The notes: generated by a model not told the origin, from the letters alone. Counted from the stretch's first letter, positions 35,605-44,140 are shown. The stretch: DNA of 64,000 nucleotides from Ruminococcus bovis (GCF_005601135.1 NZ_CP039381.1:1733941-1797940), one strand, 5' to 3'. Made by a program: numbers and translations.

Positions 35605-36345
35605 CCTTGCAATTTGTTTAAACAAATTTGGGTTTGTGGGGTTATTAAAATATAAAAAGTGTAAACGATATTCTTGTATAAACTGTAAACTATGAGATTG
35701 TATAATTCATAATATAACAATATTTTGTAGCAAAAGCAATGCCATTTTTTATATCATATTATGGCTTACAGTTGTAGGGGCGAACACCGTTCGCCCGTTA
35801 AAAAGTGTGATACCTATGAGATTATTGTCCTGTTTGCAGACAATAAATTTATAATATCAGCATAGGGCATAATACCTTTATTTAGGATAGTTTGTAACGG
35901 TCCAACAATGTTGGACCCTACAACTGTAACTCATAATTCTTGTTACATTTAATAGTGAGAAATAAAGGAAAGTTTCAGATAATATGGAATTGTAAATGAA
36001 TTTACAATTCCAACCACTCCTTTCGTCACCATTCGGTGACACTTCCCTCAGCGAGGGAAGCTACAAAGTCATTACAATTTCTTGATTGTGTACAAGCTTG
36101 TAAATTTGTACATATTATGTTTGGCTCCCTCAGACGAGGGAGCTGTCGATTGTAAATTGACGGTACGGCAATTTACCTTTTATAAATCGACTGAAGGAGG
36201 GATAAAACTATAAATTAGATGAATTAATCGGCTACTATCTAATTAACTTATATTACATAAACAACTCTACAAACCCTAATTTATCCTTCTAACCTTTACC
36301 CACAGACAAAATTGAAAAACCCTAATTTGTACTACATATTAATAT
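35605..36345. repeat. Dispersed modular repeat, copy D (composite)
   Basis: This is the inverted twin of copy B. Hairpin 1 is GGGCGAAC-acc-GTTCGCCC (35778-35796); hairpin 2 is GGTCCAAC-aat-GTTGGACC (35899-35917). The second palindrome-rich segment lies at about 35978-36201, with perfect stems CTTCCCTC/GAGGGAAG and CTCCCTC/GAGGGAG. Only a few substitutions separate it from copy B over about 700 bases. No ORF is visible. Confidence 0.9.
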
Positions 36346-36446
36346 TAAGGACAAAATCAAAACAATTAATTTTACTAACATACTAAATTATAATTCAACA
36401 CAACAGTAACTAAATTTACAAACAAAAATCATATAGCAAAATGCAC

Positions 36447-36498
36447 ATCACTATAGGGATAGATTTTGACAAAAGGTCTATTTATATAGTGATTTTTT
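36447..36498 (+). terminator. Orphan terminator-like hairpin
   Basis: ATCACTATA/TATAGTGAT plus inner ATAGA/TCTAT forms a long two-part stem followed by TTTTTT. No gene lies between the tyrS terminator and this site, so it may end an unannotated transcript from repeat D or be a relic. Confidence 0.6.
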
Positions 36499-36655
36499 AC
36501 ATTATTCTACAATTAAATTTATTAAAAGTTACAAAGATAATTCTTATAAAGAAAAATATTAACAAAATTGTTACCAATCCATAATTCTTATATAGAATAA
36601 TCTTGTGTACATTATATAAATATCCACTAAATGTTGAGAAATTGCCTTGATTTCC

Positions 36656-36684
36656 TTGCAATGCAGTAATCAATTTGTTATAAT
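36656..36684 (+). promoter_or_regulatory. Promoter of the NlpC/P60 hydrolase gene
   Basis: TTGCAA (36656-36661), a 17-bp spacer and TATAAT (36679-36684), about 80 bases before the gene. The same -35 hexamer and spacing occur before pgi. Confidence 0.65.
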
Positions 36685-36723
36685 TTTGTTACAGTAATGT
36701 AATTATTGTAATTTGCTTATAAC

Positions 36724-36750
36724 AGCGTGTGGTAGACGCTTTTATTTTTG
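36724..36750 (+). promoter_or_regulatory. Attenuator-like hairpin in the hydrolase leader
   Basis: AGCGT/ACGCT with a short loop is followed by TTTTATTTTT, directly before the ribosome-binding site GGAGG. It lies between the promoter and the ATG, so it could reduce readthrough into the gene. Confidence 0.4.
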
Positions 36751-36761
36751 GAGGTTGATCT

Positions 36762-38288
36762 ATGACAAAAATTAAGAGAATATTGACGCTGATTATATGT
36801 GTTGCAATTTTAGCAAGTGCAACAGTAATCGGTACATCAACTGCTTCTGCATCCGGGTCAGGTGCCGGGCTAGTAAGTTGGGCTTATCGAGCTTATAACG
36901 AACATTGGAAGTATGTTTGGGGTGGTGCTTCAGTTGGCTCTGTTGACTGTAGTGGACTTATCTATTCATATGCCGGTGGTGAGAGAGTAACAGAATCTAT
37001 GATTGCTGCTTCTCCTGAATCAGGCTCAATCAGTTCAATACCAAGAATTCATGGTCTTGGTCTTTATCAGTATGGTCATGTTGGTGTATATGTTGGTGGT
37101 GGCATGGGTATTGATGCTCGTGACGAAATCTCTAATGTATGTCTTGACTCTATTAGTAACAAATCTTGGACTCAGTGGTTTAAGATTTCAGGTGTAAGCT
37201 ACCCTACATCTGGTTGGCAGGAAGTTGCCGGACAGTATTATTATTACGAAGATGGTCAGTATATCGTAAATACATCAAGAACTATTGATGGTGTTACATA
37301 TTCATTTGGCTCAGATGGTGCATCTAACAAGACACCTAGTAATATGAGTTCTACTGCAGACTCTTCCTCAAGTAATAAGAAACATAAGAAAAAGAAAACA
37401 GCATGGCAGTTAGGTGACTCCGGTAGTCAGGTAACTAAAATCCAGAAGAGACTAAAAGAACTTGGTTTCTATAACGGTGACATTACAGGTTACTTTGGCA
37501 CAGACACTCAGAAAGCCTACAAGGCATTCCAGACTGCTGCCGGTGTAGTTGTTGACGGTATCTGTGGTAAAACAGATAGAGATATTCTTTATTCCGATAA
37601 TGCTCCGGTATATGTAGCTCCTACAACTGTAGCAAAGAAGAAAACTACTACAAAGAAACAGTCAACTAAAAAGACTACAACAAAAACAAAGAAACAAGAA
37701 AAAGTTATCTCTGTTGGTGATTATAGCAAAGATGTAACATCAATTCAGAATCAGCTTATCAAGTTAAATTACCTAGAAAAGGGTAATGCAACAGGTTACT
37801 TTGGCGAAGATACAGAACAGGCTATTAAGGATTTCCAGGATTACAACGAAATCACGGTAACAGGTTCTGTAGATAGTGCAACAAAGAAAGCTTTATTCAG
37901 CAAGAATGCTGTTGCAAATCCTGAAGCTAAGACTGAAGAAAAGACAGAAGATAATAATGAAGAAAAGCAACTTGCAACCTTTACATTTAAGGATGCTACT
38001 GAAGAACCAACTACAATAGCTGAACCAATTTCAACAACAGATGAAACTACTAACAAGTCTGTTGTATTAGAATCAAATCAGCTGGCAAGTAAAGCACTTG
38101 CAGGTGTAACATCAAGTGAAAGCTTTGAACAGGTTACTCCTATTACAAATGAAAGTAGTTCTCAGCTAATTAAATGGCTATGTGTTGTTATTGCCGTAAT
38201 GGGCAGTGTGTTTGTTCTGGTTACAATTAACGAGAAGAAGAAAGCTCGTCGTAGACGCAGAATGAGACATGCAAGACGCATGAGATAA
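36762..38288 (+). CDS. Secreted NlpC/P60-type cell-wall hydrolase with two peptidoglycan-binding domains
   Basis: The 508-residue product has a signal peptide (about 5-30, ending SASA). An NlpC/P60-like domain follows (about 35-145), with the catalytic cysteine in GSVDCSGLIYSYAG and the histidine in QYGHVGVYVGGG. After a short choline-binding-like repeat (YYYYEDGQYIVNTSRTIDG) come two PG_binding_1 domains (about 212-275 and 320-385), separated by a Lys/Thr-rich linker. A Thr/Glu-rich stretch then leads to a C-terminal membrane helix (about 468-488) and a very basic tail (KKARRRRRMRHARRMR). So it is probably anchored in the membrane and acts on nearby wall peptides. Confidence 0.85.
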   Translation: MTKIKRILTLIICVAILASATVIGTSTASASGSGAGLVSWAYRAYNEHWKYVWGGASVGSVDCSGLIYSYAGGERVTESMIAASPESGSISSIPRIHGLGLYQYGHVGVYVGGGMGIDARDEISNVCLDSISNKSWTQWFKISGVSYPTSGWQEVAGQYYYYEDGQYIVNTSRTIDGVTYSFGSDGASNKTPSNMSSTADSSSSNKKHKKKKTAWQLGDSGSQVTKIQKRLKELGFYNGDITGYFGTDTQKAYKAFQTAAGVVVDGICGKTDRDILYSDNAPVYVAPTTVAKKKTTTKKQSTKKTTTKTKKQEKVISVGDYSKDVTSIQNQLIKLNYLEKGNATGYFGEDTEQAIKDFQDYNEITVTGSVDSATKKALFSKNAVANPEAKTEEKTEDNNEEKQLATFTFKDATEEPTTIAEPISTTDETTNKSVVLESNQLASKALAGVTSSESFEQVTPITNESSSQLIKWLCVVIAVMGSVFVLVTINEKKKARRRRRMRHARRMR

Positions 38289-38357
38289 TGAAATCAGTAA
38301 AATATTTCTTGACTTTTGAATATTTTATTTGATATAATTTAATTACCGAGTAGCGAA

Positions 38358-38397
38358 AAAGCGTAAATCCAGGAAATGGATTTACGCTTTATTTTTT
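38358..38397 (+). terminator. Terminator of the hydrolase gene
   Basis: AAAGCGTAAATCCA/TGGATTTACGCTTT is a perfect 14-bp stem followed by ATTTTTTT. A near-copy lies after the MATE gene (39797-39837). Confidence 0.92.
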
Positions 38398-38420
38398 TGC
38401 AATAAAATGGAGGAAAGAAT

Positions 38421-39788
38421 ATGGAAAAACAAAAGAAAAATAAACTTGGTATAATGGAAGTCAATAAACTTATGTTGTCGATGGGTATTCCAATGGTAAT
38501 TTCTATGGTACTTCAAGCAGTATATAATATTGTAGATAGTGCATTTATATCAAATATGGCACATAATGGGGAAGAAGCGCTAAATGCCCTTACATTAGCT
38601 TTTCCGGTGCAAATGTTTATGGTAGCAATAAGTATAGGTACAGGTGTTGGTGCAAATGCTTTACTGTCACGCTCATTAGGTCAAGGAGATAAAGAAAAGG
38701 TAAATATGACTTCCGGAAATGCAATGTTTTTAGGTGCAGTTATTTATATTGTATTTTTGTTATTTGGAATTTTCGGTGTCAATGCTTATATTTCTACTCA
38801 AACAACTAATAACTTAATTAAAGAAATGGCAAGTGATTACCTATCAATTTGTACCAATATTTCATTTGGTATTGTGTTTTTTGCTATGTTTGAAAAATTA
38901 CTTCAAAGTACAGGTAGGTCAATATTTGCTACAATTGCACAGATTGCCGGTGCTATAACAAATGTTATTCTAGACCCAATTATGATTTATGGTCTGTTAG
39001 GTTGTCCGGAAATGGGTGTAAAAGGTGCAGCATATGCCACAGTAATCGGTCAAATTGTTTCTATGGTACTTGGATTTGTATTTCATCTTAAATTTAATGT
39101 TGAAATTAAGAATGGTTTAAAATACTGTAAACCAAATAAAATGATAATAAAACAAATTTACACAATAGGTCTACCGGCAATTATTGCTCAAGCATTAATG
39201 TCATTTATGACTTACGGTTTAAATATTATTCTTGTAAAAGTAGGGGAGTCCTATGTAACTGCATATGGTTTGTACTACAAAATTCAGCAGTTCATCTTAT
39301 TTGCAGCTTTTGGTTTAAGAGATGCAATTACTCCTATTGTTTCATATAACTATGGTATGGGTTCAAAAGAAAGGGTTAGAAAAGGTGTAAAGTGTGGACT
39401 TTTATATACAACAGTTGTTATGTTGGTAGGTTTTGTAGCATTGGAGATTTTTGCAAGTCCACTCTCATCAATTTTCGGATTGTCCGGAGAAACTCAGAGA
39501 ATTTGCATTAGTGCAGTGAGAGTGATTTCTGTTAGTTTCGTATTTGCAGGTATAAATATTGCATTACAAGGTGTTTTTCAAGGTATTAATAGTGGTATTC
39601 CGTCCCTTATTATTTCTTTGTTAAGACAATTTGTACTTGTATTACCTGTTGCATATTTATTTACATTAATTGTAAAATGGAATTATTCTTTAAATTTCTT
39701 AATATGGACTACTTTTATTATTGCAGAAGTTATAACTTCTATTGTTGCAGTAATTTTATTTAAGAAAGAAAATATATTTAGTAAGTAG
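38421..39788 (+). CDS. MATE family efflux transporter
   Basis: The 455-residue protein has twelve predicted membrane helices in two similar halves and the family features (MGIPMVISMVLQAVYNIVDSAFI at the N-terminus; YNYGMGSKERVRKG in the second half). MATE proteins export cationic drugs or metabolites using sodium or proton gradients; the substrate is unknown. It stands alone as a single-gene unit between two near-identical terminators, with ribosome-binding site GGAGG. Confidence 0.93.
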   Translation: MEKQKKNKLGIMEVNKLMLSMGIPMVISMVLQAVYNIVDSAFISNMAHNGEEALNALTLAFPVQMFMVAISIGTGVGANALLSRSLGQGDKEKVNMTSGNAMFLGAVIYIVFLLFGIFGVNAYISTQTTNNLIKEMASDYLSICTNISFGIVFFAMFEKLLQSTGRSIFATIAQIAGAITNVILDPIMIYGLLGCPEMGVKGAAYATVIGQIVSMVLGFVFHLKFNVEIKNGLKYCKPNKMIIKQIYTIGLPAIIAQALMSFMTYGLNIILVKVGESYVTAYGLYYKIQQFILFAAFGLRDAITPIVSYNYGMGSKERVRKGVKCGLLYTTVVMLVGFVALEIFASPLSSIFGLSGETQRICISAVRVISVSFVFAGINIALQGVFQGINSGIPSLIISLLRQFVLVLPVAYLFTLIVKWNYSLNFLIWTTFIIAEVITSIVAVILFKKENIFSK

Positions 39789-39796
39789 TAAGTAGA

Positions 39797-39837
39797 AAAA
39801 GCGTAAATTCTTTTTAGAGTTTACGCTTTATTTTTTG
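39797..39837 (+). terminator. Terminator of the MATE gene
   Basis: AAAGCGTAAA(TTC)/(GT)TTACGCTTT followed by ATTTTTT, seven bases after the stop. The stem base is identical to that at 38358-38397. Confidence 0.9.
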
Positions 39838-40003
39838 ATTATTTATAATTTTTAATAGCCTAAAAAGTATTTTTATAAGTTTTTTGAAAATTTTTAAATA
39901 TTATAAAATCCTCAGTAGCCGAGTGTTTATGGGAATACTAAAGAATAGGGAAGTAGAAAATAAATAAAAATTCAAAAAAACTGAAAAAAGTTGAAATTTT
40001 TTC

Positions 40004-40032
40004 TTGACAATATGAGAACCCTCTGCTATAAT
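40004..40032 (+). promoter_or_regulatory. Consensus promoter of the tRNA cluster
   Basis: TTGACA (40004-40009), a 17-bp spacer and TATAAT (40027-40032), ending 17 bases before the first tRNA. The sequence is a full consensus match, as expected for stable RNA genes. Confidence 0.93.
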
Positions 40033-40049
40033 AAATATCGTTGAAACAC

Positions 40050-40138
40050 GGAGGGGTGTCCGAGTGGTTTAAGGAGCTAGTCTTGAAAACTAGTGATACC
40101 GAAAGGTACCAAGGGTTCGAATCCCTTCCCCTCCGCCA
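40050..40138 (+). tRNA. tRNA-Ser (anticodon UGA)
   Basis: A complete class II tRNA: acceptor GGAGGGG/CCCCTCC, anticodon stem CTAGT/ACTAG with loop CTTGAAA (anticodon TGA at 40084-40086), a long variable arm (GTGATACCGAAAGGTACC) and T-loop GGTTCGAATCC. CCA is encoded at 40136-40138. Confidence 0.97.
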
Positions 40139-40166
40139 TTTTTATTTTAATGGCGGTTTTTCTTTT

Positions 40167-40256
40167 GGAGGATTACTCAAGTGGTGAAGAGGCTCCCCTG
40201 CTAAGGGAGTAGGTCGGGTAACTGGCGCGAGGGTTCGAATCCCTTGTCCTCCGCCA
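40167..40256 (+). tRNA. tRNA-Ser (anticodon GCU)
   Basis: Acceptor GGAGGAT/GTCCTCC, anticodon stem CTCCC/GGGAG with loop CTGCTAA (anticodon GCT at 40200-40202), long variable arm and T-loop GGTTCGAATCC, with encoded CCA. It reads AGC/AGU serine codons. Confidence 0.97.
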
Positions 40257-40286
40257 AAGCACTTTCTTTATGAAAGTGCTTTTTTA
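40256..40286 (+). terminator. Hairpin after the second tRNA-Ser
   Basis: AAAGCACTTTC/GAAAGTGCTTT followed by TTTTT begins at the last base of the tRNA. It may limit readthrough into the tRNA-Arg gene. Confidence 0.85.
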
Positions 40287-40383
40287 CTATAATACATCAA
40301 TATATTATTTCTAGATTATGATTGTTGGAAAATTTGGAAATAGATAAAATAAAATTAAAAAAATTAAAATAAAAAATAAAAAT

Positions 40384-40460
<77 letters not shown>

Positions 40461-40461
40461 T

Positions 40462-40503
40462 AAAAAACGCTAGTAGAAATTTTAATATTCTACTAGCGTT
40501 TTT
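40462..40503 (+). terminator. Terminator of the tRNA cluster
   Basis: AAAAACGCTAGTAGAA/TTCTACTAGCGTTTTT is a perfect 16-bp inverted repeat. It lies between the tRNA-Arg gene and the convergent 120-residue ORF, so it can serve both directions. Confidence 0.9.
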
Positions 40504-40519
40504 GTAATTTATAGAATTA

Positions 40520-40882
40520 CTAAATTATTATTCCTATGTTATTCAAAATTTCAATAAATTCTTTCCAATTATTAGGAAACATATTTCTGCCCTTACAATA
40601 TATTATCACAGAATTAGTTTTAATTCTTAATAACCAATGGATAGATGGGAAAAAGTCAATATTAGAGTGAAAGTTCTTGTTGTACCATTCTAAAAACTCA
40701 GATTTAGAAATATCATTGCAAAATTTATCCACTTTATCAGTAATGTTTATGCATTGCTTTTTACCATAGTTATAGGTTAACATTGATGATTCATTTTTAT
40801 TTGTTTGAAGAATTATATATTTACTAGGGTTATTTGAATAACCGTCATAAAATTCATATTTAAATTCAAAAATATTTGCCAT
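40520..40882 (-). CDS. Hypothetical 120-residue protein
   Basis: I do not recognise this protein. It has no signal peptide or membrane helix and reads as a small mixed alpha/beta domain rich in Asn, Ile, Lys and Tyr, with a Trp-containing middle (EFLEWYNKNFHS, SIHWLLRIK). Its codon usage is more AT-rich than the neighbours. The start is supported by AAAGGTGAC on the minus strand. It lies alone between a tRNA cluster and repeat copy E, a typical position for acquired accessory genes, but nothing further supports transfer. Confidence 0.65.
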   Translation of the reverse strand: MANIFEFKYEFYDGYSNNPSKYIILQTNKNESSMLTYNYGKKQCINITDKVDKFCNDISKSEFLEWYNKNFHSNIDFFPSIHWLLRIKTNSVIIYCKGRNMFPNNWKEFIEILNNIGIII

Positions 40883-40904
40883 CTTGTCACCTTTGTAAAT
40901 AAAT

Positions 40905-41240
40905 TGTTTATTTGTTTGACAAATTAAGATTTGTTTTTTAATTTTGATTGTGGGTTAAGGTGAATTCCTTTTAATTTCAATCGGATATAAAGAAAATTAT
41001 AGTGAGAATATGCACATAAAATCATATAAAACTCTAACTCACAGGTGTAGGGTCCACCATTGGTGGACCGAGCAAATCAACATTTTTATTGGTATTTTGT
41101 CCTATAAATTTATAGTTTGTAAACAGGGCAATAATCCCATAGGTATCACACTTTTTAACGGGCGAACACTGTTCGCCCCTACGACTGTAAGCCAATAATA
41201 TGATGTGAAATATACTAACAAACCCAAATTTGTACTAAGA
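40905..41240. repeat. Dispersed modular repeat, copy E
   Basis: Hairpin 1 is GGTCCACC-att-GGTGGACC (41051-41069), a stem differing from copies B/F by a compensated A-to-C and T-to-G pair change. Hairpin 2 is GGGCGAAC-act-GTTCGCCC (41160-41178). Outer inverted motifs CTCACAGGTGTAGG and CCTACGACTGTAAG are present. It fills the gap between two minus-strand genes. Confidence 0.9.
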
Positions 41241-41262
41241 AAATTATTTTTCTTTATAATTT

Positions 41263-41568
41263 TTATCTTGCTATAAACTGAGTATGATAGATTACTTCTT
41301 TACCAAGGCTTTTGGCAAACTCTATTTCTTTCTTTACTTGTTCACCAATGTATTCTTGAAAATTAACTACATAAATTGCATCTGAAATTTTTATTTTTTC
41401 AAAATGTGCATTATTTAAAGCCGTTATTTCATCTTTTGTGATTTCTAAATTATCTTCATTGTATACACATTGTAACACGCACATATTGTATTTTGTTTCT
41501 AAAGTGAAAGCTACCTTCTTCATTTCTTTTTCAAATTTCATACTTCCACATAAAGTAATAACTTTCAT
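41263..41568 (-). CDS. Small nucleoside 2-deoxyribosyltransferase-like protein
   Basis: The 101-residue protein begins MKVITLCGSMKFEKEMKKVA, typical of DUF4406/nucleoside deoxyribosyltransferase-like proteins that start with a strand and GS loop. It continues with HFEKIKISDAIYVVNFQEYIGEQVKKEIEFAKSLGKEVIY, matching the 'DAixVvn..gyiG..t..EI.yA...gK.v' pattern of that fold. The ORF extends to 41619, but AGGTGAG just before 41568 makes this the start. The substrate is unknown; such proteins often occur in phage or accessory regions. Confidence 0.75.
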   Translation of the reverse strand: MKVITLCGSMKFEKEMKKVAFTLETKYNMCVLQCVYNEDNLEITKDEITALNNAHFEKIKISDAIYVVNFQEYIGEQVKKEIEFAKSLGKEVIYHTQFIAR

Positions 41569-41696
41569 TTTCTCACCTATACTATATCTTATTTTCTTTA
41601 TAGTAACACAAAAGTACAAAAAGTTCTACAACATCCTTATAAATAAAATAACCACCTACATAATTGTAGGTGGTTAATGGTAAAATTGAATTAAAA

Positions 41697-42539
41697 CTAT
41701 TTTTTCCTTTTAATTTTTAGTTTTTCTTTTAGTTCCTCTAGGACTTCGTTATAATTAACTGATTTAAATTTAGGGAAGGCTTTTAACATTCTTTTTTCTT
41801 GGAAGTTAAATTTCTTAGCTAAATTTTCTTGAATATCGGAAAATACACTTGGAACTTGAATGTTGGTTTTACTTTTGATATTTTCTGTTTTAGCCTTAAT
41901 ATTTTCAGCCTTAACTTTAATATCCTCAGTAATATCTTCAGTTTTAACCTTAATATTTTCAGAAAGTTTTTCTGTTTGAATTTTAAATTCATCAGCAAAT
42001 TTCTTGATTTTCTTATCAAAGTGACAGAAACCTGCAATAGTAATAACATTATCGGTAATAAAAATAACTGCAAGTGCAATAACAATTGTGTGGAACAAAG
42101 TGTCGTTCATCATACCAATCATTTTCAGTACAAGTGGATGAACTAACTTTATCAGTATTAGTGACAATGTACCGAATACTACTGCACCGATTAAGCATAC
42201 TCTACCGTTAATATTGAACTTTCTGTTTGAATAATCCCACCATCTAGCATGGAATAGCTTTTCCATTAAGTAGGATGTTATATATTCCAGGGTGCAAGTA
42301 AGAATTGCACTTAATACAAATAATAGTATAGGGTTCTCTATCCATCCTAAAATTAAAATATCAAGTATTGCACCAAACCCATAAATAGGGCAGTAAGGTC
42401 CGTTTAGAAAACCTCTGTTGACAAATCTTCTTTCTGTTATTGAGCATAATGTGCTTTCATATATCCACCCAATAACACTGTAAATCATTAACCATAGGAA
42501 TATATTTTCTATGGTATATACACTAATGTGAAAATCCAT
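41697..42539 (-). CDS. CmpB-like putative ABC-transporter permease family membrane protein
   Basis: The first 170 residues form a CmpB-like domain (PF06541) with five or so membrane helices and the motifs IGWIYESTLCSITERRFVNRGFLNGPYCPIYG and WWDYSNRKFNINGRVCLIG. The cytoplasmic tail contains a clear 7-residue repeat (IKVKAEN, IKAKTEN, IKSKTN; about 195-225), a probable amphipathic or coiled-coil helix. No ATP-binding partner is nearby. A shorter relative lies at 24156-24539. The start has GGTGATGAG upstream on the minus strand. Confidence 0.82.
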   Translation of the reverse strand: MDFHISVYTIENIFLWLMIYSVIGWIYESTLCSITERRFVNRGFLNGPYCPIYGFGAILDILILGWIENPILLFVLSAILTCTLEYITSYLMEKLFHARWWDYSNRKFNINGRVCLIGAVVFGTLSLILIKLVHPLVLKMIGMMNDTLFHTIVIALAVIFITDNVITIAGFCHFDKKIKKFADEFKIQTEKLSENIKVKTEDITEDIKVKAENIKAKTENIKSKTNIQVPSVFSDIQENLAKKFNFQEKRMLKAFPKFKSVNYNEVLEELKEKLKIKRKK

Positions 42540-42751
42540 ATCTCATCACCATTCTTTTTATATACATTATATTATTCTATAATAATAATTCAATAACCAT
42601 TATTAGTACTGATGTATGTTAATAGACAAATTACTACAAAAAGTTGATTAATATTAGACACAATAGAAAATTCCCTTGTGTCTATGGAATAATATAGATA
42701 AATACTGAGAAAAAGTGATATATTGTAACCTATTTGTAATGAAACTTTAAC

Positions 42752-42779
42752 TTGTTTCTACTATATATTGTGGTATAAT
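42752..42779 (+). promoter_or_regulatory. nrdR promoter overlapped by a probable NrdR box
   Basis: TTGTTT (42752-42757), a 16-bp spacer and TATAAT (42774-42779). The spacer holds CTATATATTGTG (42761-42772), which fits the NrdR-box core CwATATaTwGtg at all positions. A weaker relative (TGATATATTGTA) lies at 42716-42727. Binding here would block RNA polymerase, implying autorepression. Confidence 0.6.
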
Positions 42780-42830
42780 TTTATTATAGAATTATAAACA
42801 CATAGTTTAGTTATATTTTGGAGTGGTAAT

Positions 42831-43286
42831 ATGAAGTGTCCTTACTGTGGTTACGAAGAAAGTAAAGTTATTGATTCTCGACCTGCTGATGATGGTGAGA
42901 GAATTCGTCGTCGTAGAGAATGTTTAAATTGTAAAAAGAGATTTACAACTCATGAAGTAATCGAAAGTGTACCGATTATTGTTGTAAAGCGTGATAAGTC
43001 AAGAGAAGTTTTTGACAGAAATAAGCTAACTGCCGGTATTCTTAGAGCTTGTGAAAAGCGACCTGTTTCTCTTGAACAAGTTGACCAAATTGTTGACTCT
43101 ATCGAAAGCACACTTCAAAGTTCACTTGATAGGGAAGTAACTTCTCAGTCTATCGGTGAGTTAACAATGGAAAAACTAAAATCTGTTGATGAAGTTGCTT
43201 ATGTTCGTTTTGCTTCGGTTTATCGTTCATTTAAGGATATAAACACATTTATGGAAGAACTTACTAAGCTACTAAAAGAAAAATAA
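42831..43286 (+). CDS. nrdR: Transcriptional repressor NrdR
   Basis: NrdR senses ATP/dATP and represses ribonucleotide reductase genes. The 151-residue protein has the zinc ribbon [40 protein letters not shown] written as CPYC (3-6) and CLNC (31-34), and the ATP-cone domain (about 49-139; [16 protein letters not shown]). It is a single gene with its own promoter carrying a NrdR-box-like site. Confidence 0.96.
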   Translation: MKCPYCGYEESKVIDSRPADDGERIRRRRECLNCKKRFTTHEVIESVPIIVVKRDKSREVFDRNKLTAGILRACEKRPVSLEQVDQIVDSIESTLQSSLDREVTSQSIGELTMEKLKSVDEVAYVRFASVYRSFKDINTFMEELTKLLKEK

Positions 43287-43311
43287 TATTTTAGGATTTT
43301 TAGGTATATAG

Positions 43312-43345
43312 AAAGAGGTTATCTGTTTTTAGATAACCTCTTTTT
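43312..43345. terminator. Bidirectional terminator between nrdR and rnhA
   Basis: AAAGAGGTTATCT/AGATAACCTCTTT is a perfect stem with T-runs on both strands, between convergent genes. Confidence 0.92.
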
Positions 43346-43366
43346 CTCTGTAATATTAGTGTTTGA

Positions 43367-43804
43367 TTATAAGTATTGCTGATAAAAATTAACTGCTAAA
43401 GTGTCACATCTTTCATTTTCAGGATGACCTGCATGACCTTTAACCCAATTGTATGTTACCTTGTGCTTTTCACAAAGTGCATATAGTTCTTTCCATAGGT
43501 CAGGGTTTTTAACTGATTCTTTCTTGTTTCTCATCCAGTTATTTGCATGCCACTTTTTTATCCAACCAAGGTTAAACGCATTGCAAACATATTGTGAGTC
43601 GGAATAAAGCATAACCTCACAAGGTTCTTTTAGTAGCTTTAGTGACTCAATAACTGCAAGTAGTTCCATTCTGTTGTTAGTGGTTTCTTTTTCACCACCA
43701 CTTATTTCTTTTTCGTGACCGTTGTACCTTAGTATTGCTCCATATCCACCGGGACCGGGATTACCGGAACAAGCACCGTCTGTAAAAATTTCTACTTTCT
43801 TCAT
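43367..43804 (-). CDS. rnhA: Ribonuclease HI
   Basis: RNase HI degrades RNA in RNA-DNA hybrids. The 145-residue length is standard. The active-site residues are Asp9 ([12 protein letters not shown]), Glu47 ([10 protein letters not shown]), Asp68 (LYSDSQYV) and Asp near 132 (NERCDTLAV), with the catalytic loop His ([10 protein letters not shown]). It is transcribed convergently with nrdR. Confidence 0.96.
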   Translation of the reverse strand: MKKVEIFTDGACSGNPGPGGYGAILRYNGHEKEISGGEKETTNNRMELLAVIESLKLLKEPCEVMLYSDSQYVCNAFNLGWIKKWHANNWMRNKKESVKNPDLWKELYALCEKHKVTYNWVKGHAGHPENERCDTLAVNFYQQYL

Positions 43805-43937
43805 AGCTACCTCTTTTCTATATTTTGTATGGTATCATATTAAATAAAAAATTTCAATAACTTATATTTATAGAAATTAAGCCAATACTACTTTTATCCA
43901 TTACTTGGTAAATCGGTTATGTAGGGATGGTGTGGTC

Positions 43938-43966
43938 TTGACTTTAAATATAAATAATAGTATTAT
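43938..43966 (+). promoter_or_regulatory. Promoter of rnj
   Basis: TTGACT (43938-43943), a 17-bp spacer and TATTAT (43961-43966). This gives a leader of about 165 bases before rnj. The rest of the 336-base gap (43805-44140) shows no other clear element. Confidence 0.65.
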
Positions 43967-44140
43967 ATAATATAACTATATTGTGGAGTAGTATCATTAG
44001 TTACTTAATACTAACTCATCGGTATTTTTAATTTAGGTTGATAGTGAATTGATACATCTGTACGGAATTATTAGAGTGTCATCACATTAATACATATATT
44101 TTTTAATATAAAGATTATAAAGAAAAACGGAGGACAGTAA

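Noticed and set aside
40520..40882. Immunity or phage gene next to the tRNA cluster
   Set aside because: There is no integrase, att-like tRNA duplication or toxin partner nearby; a tRNA neighbour alone is not enough.
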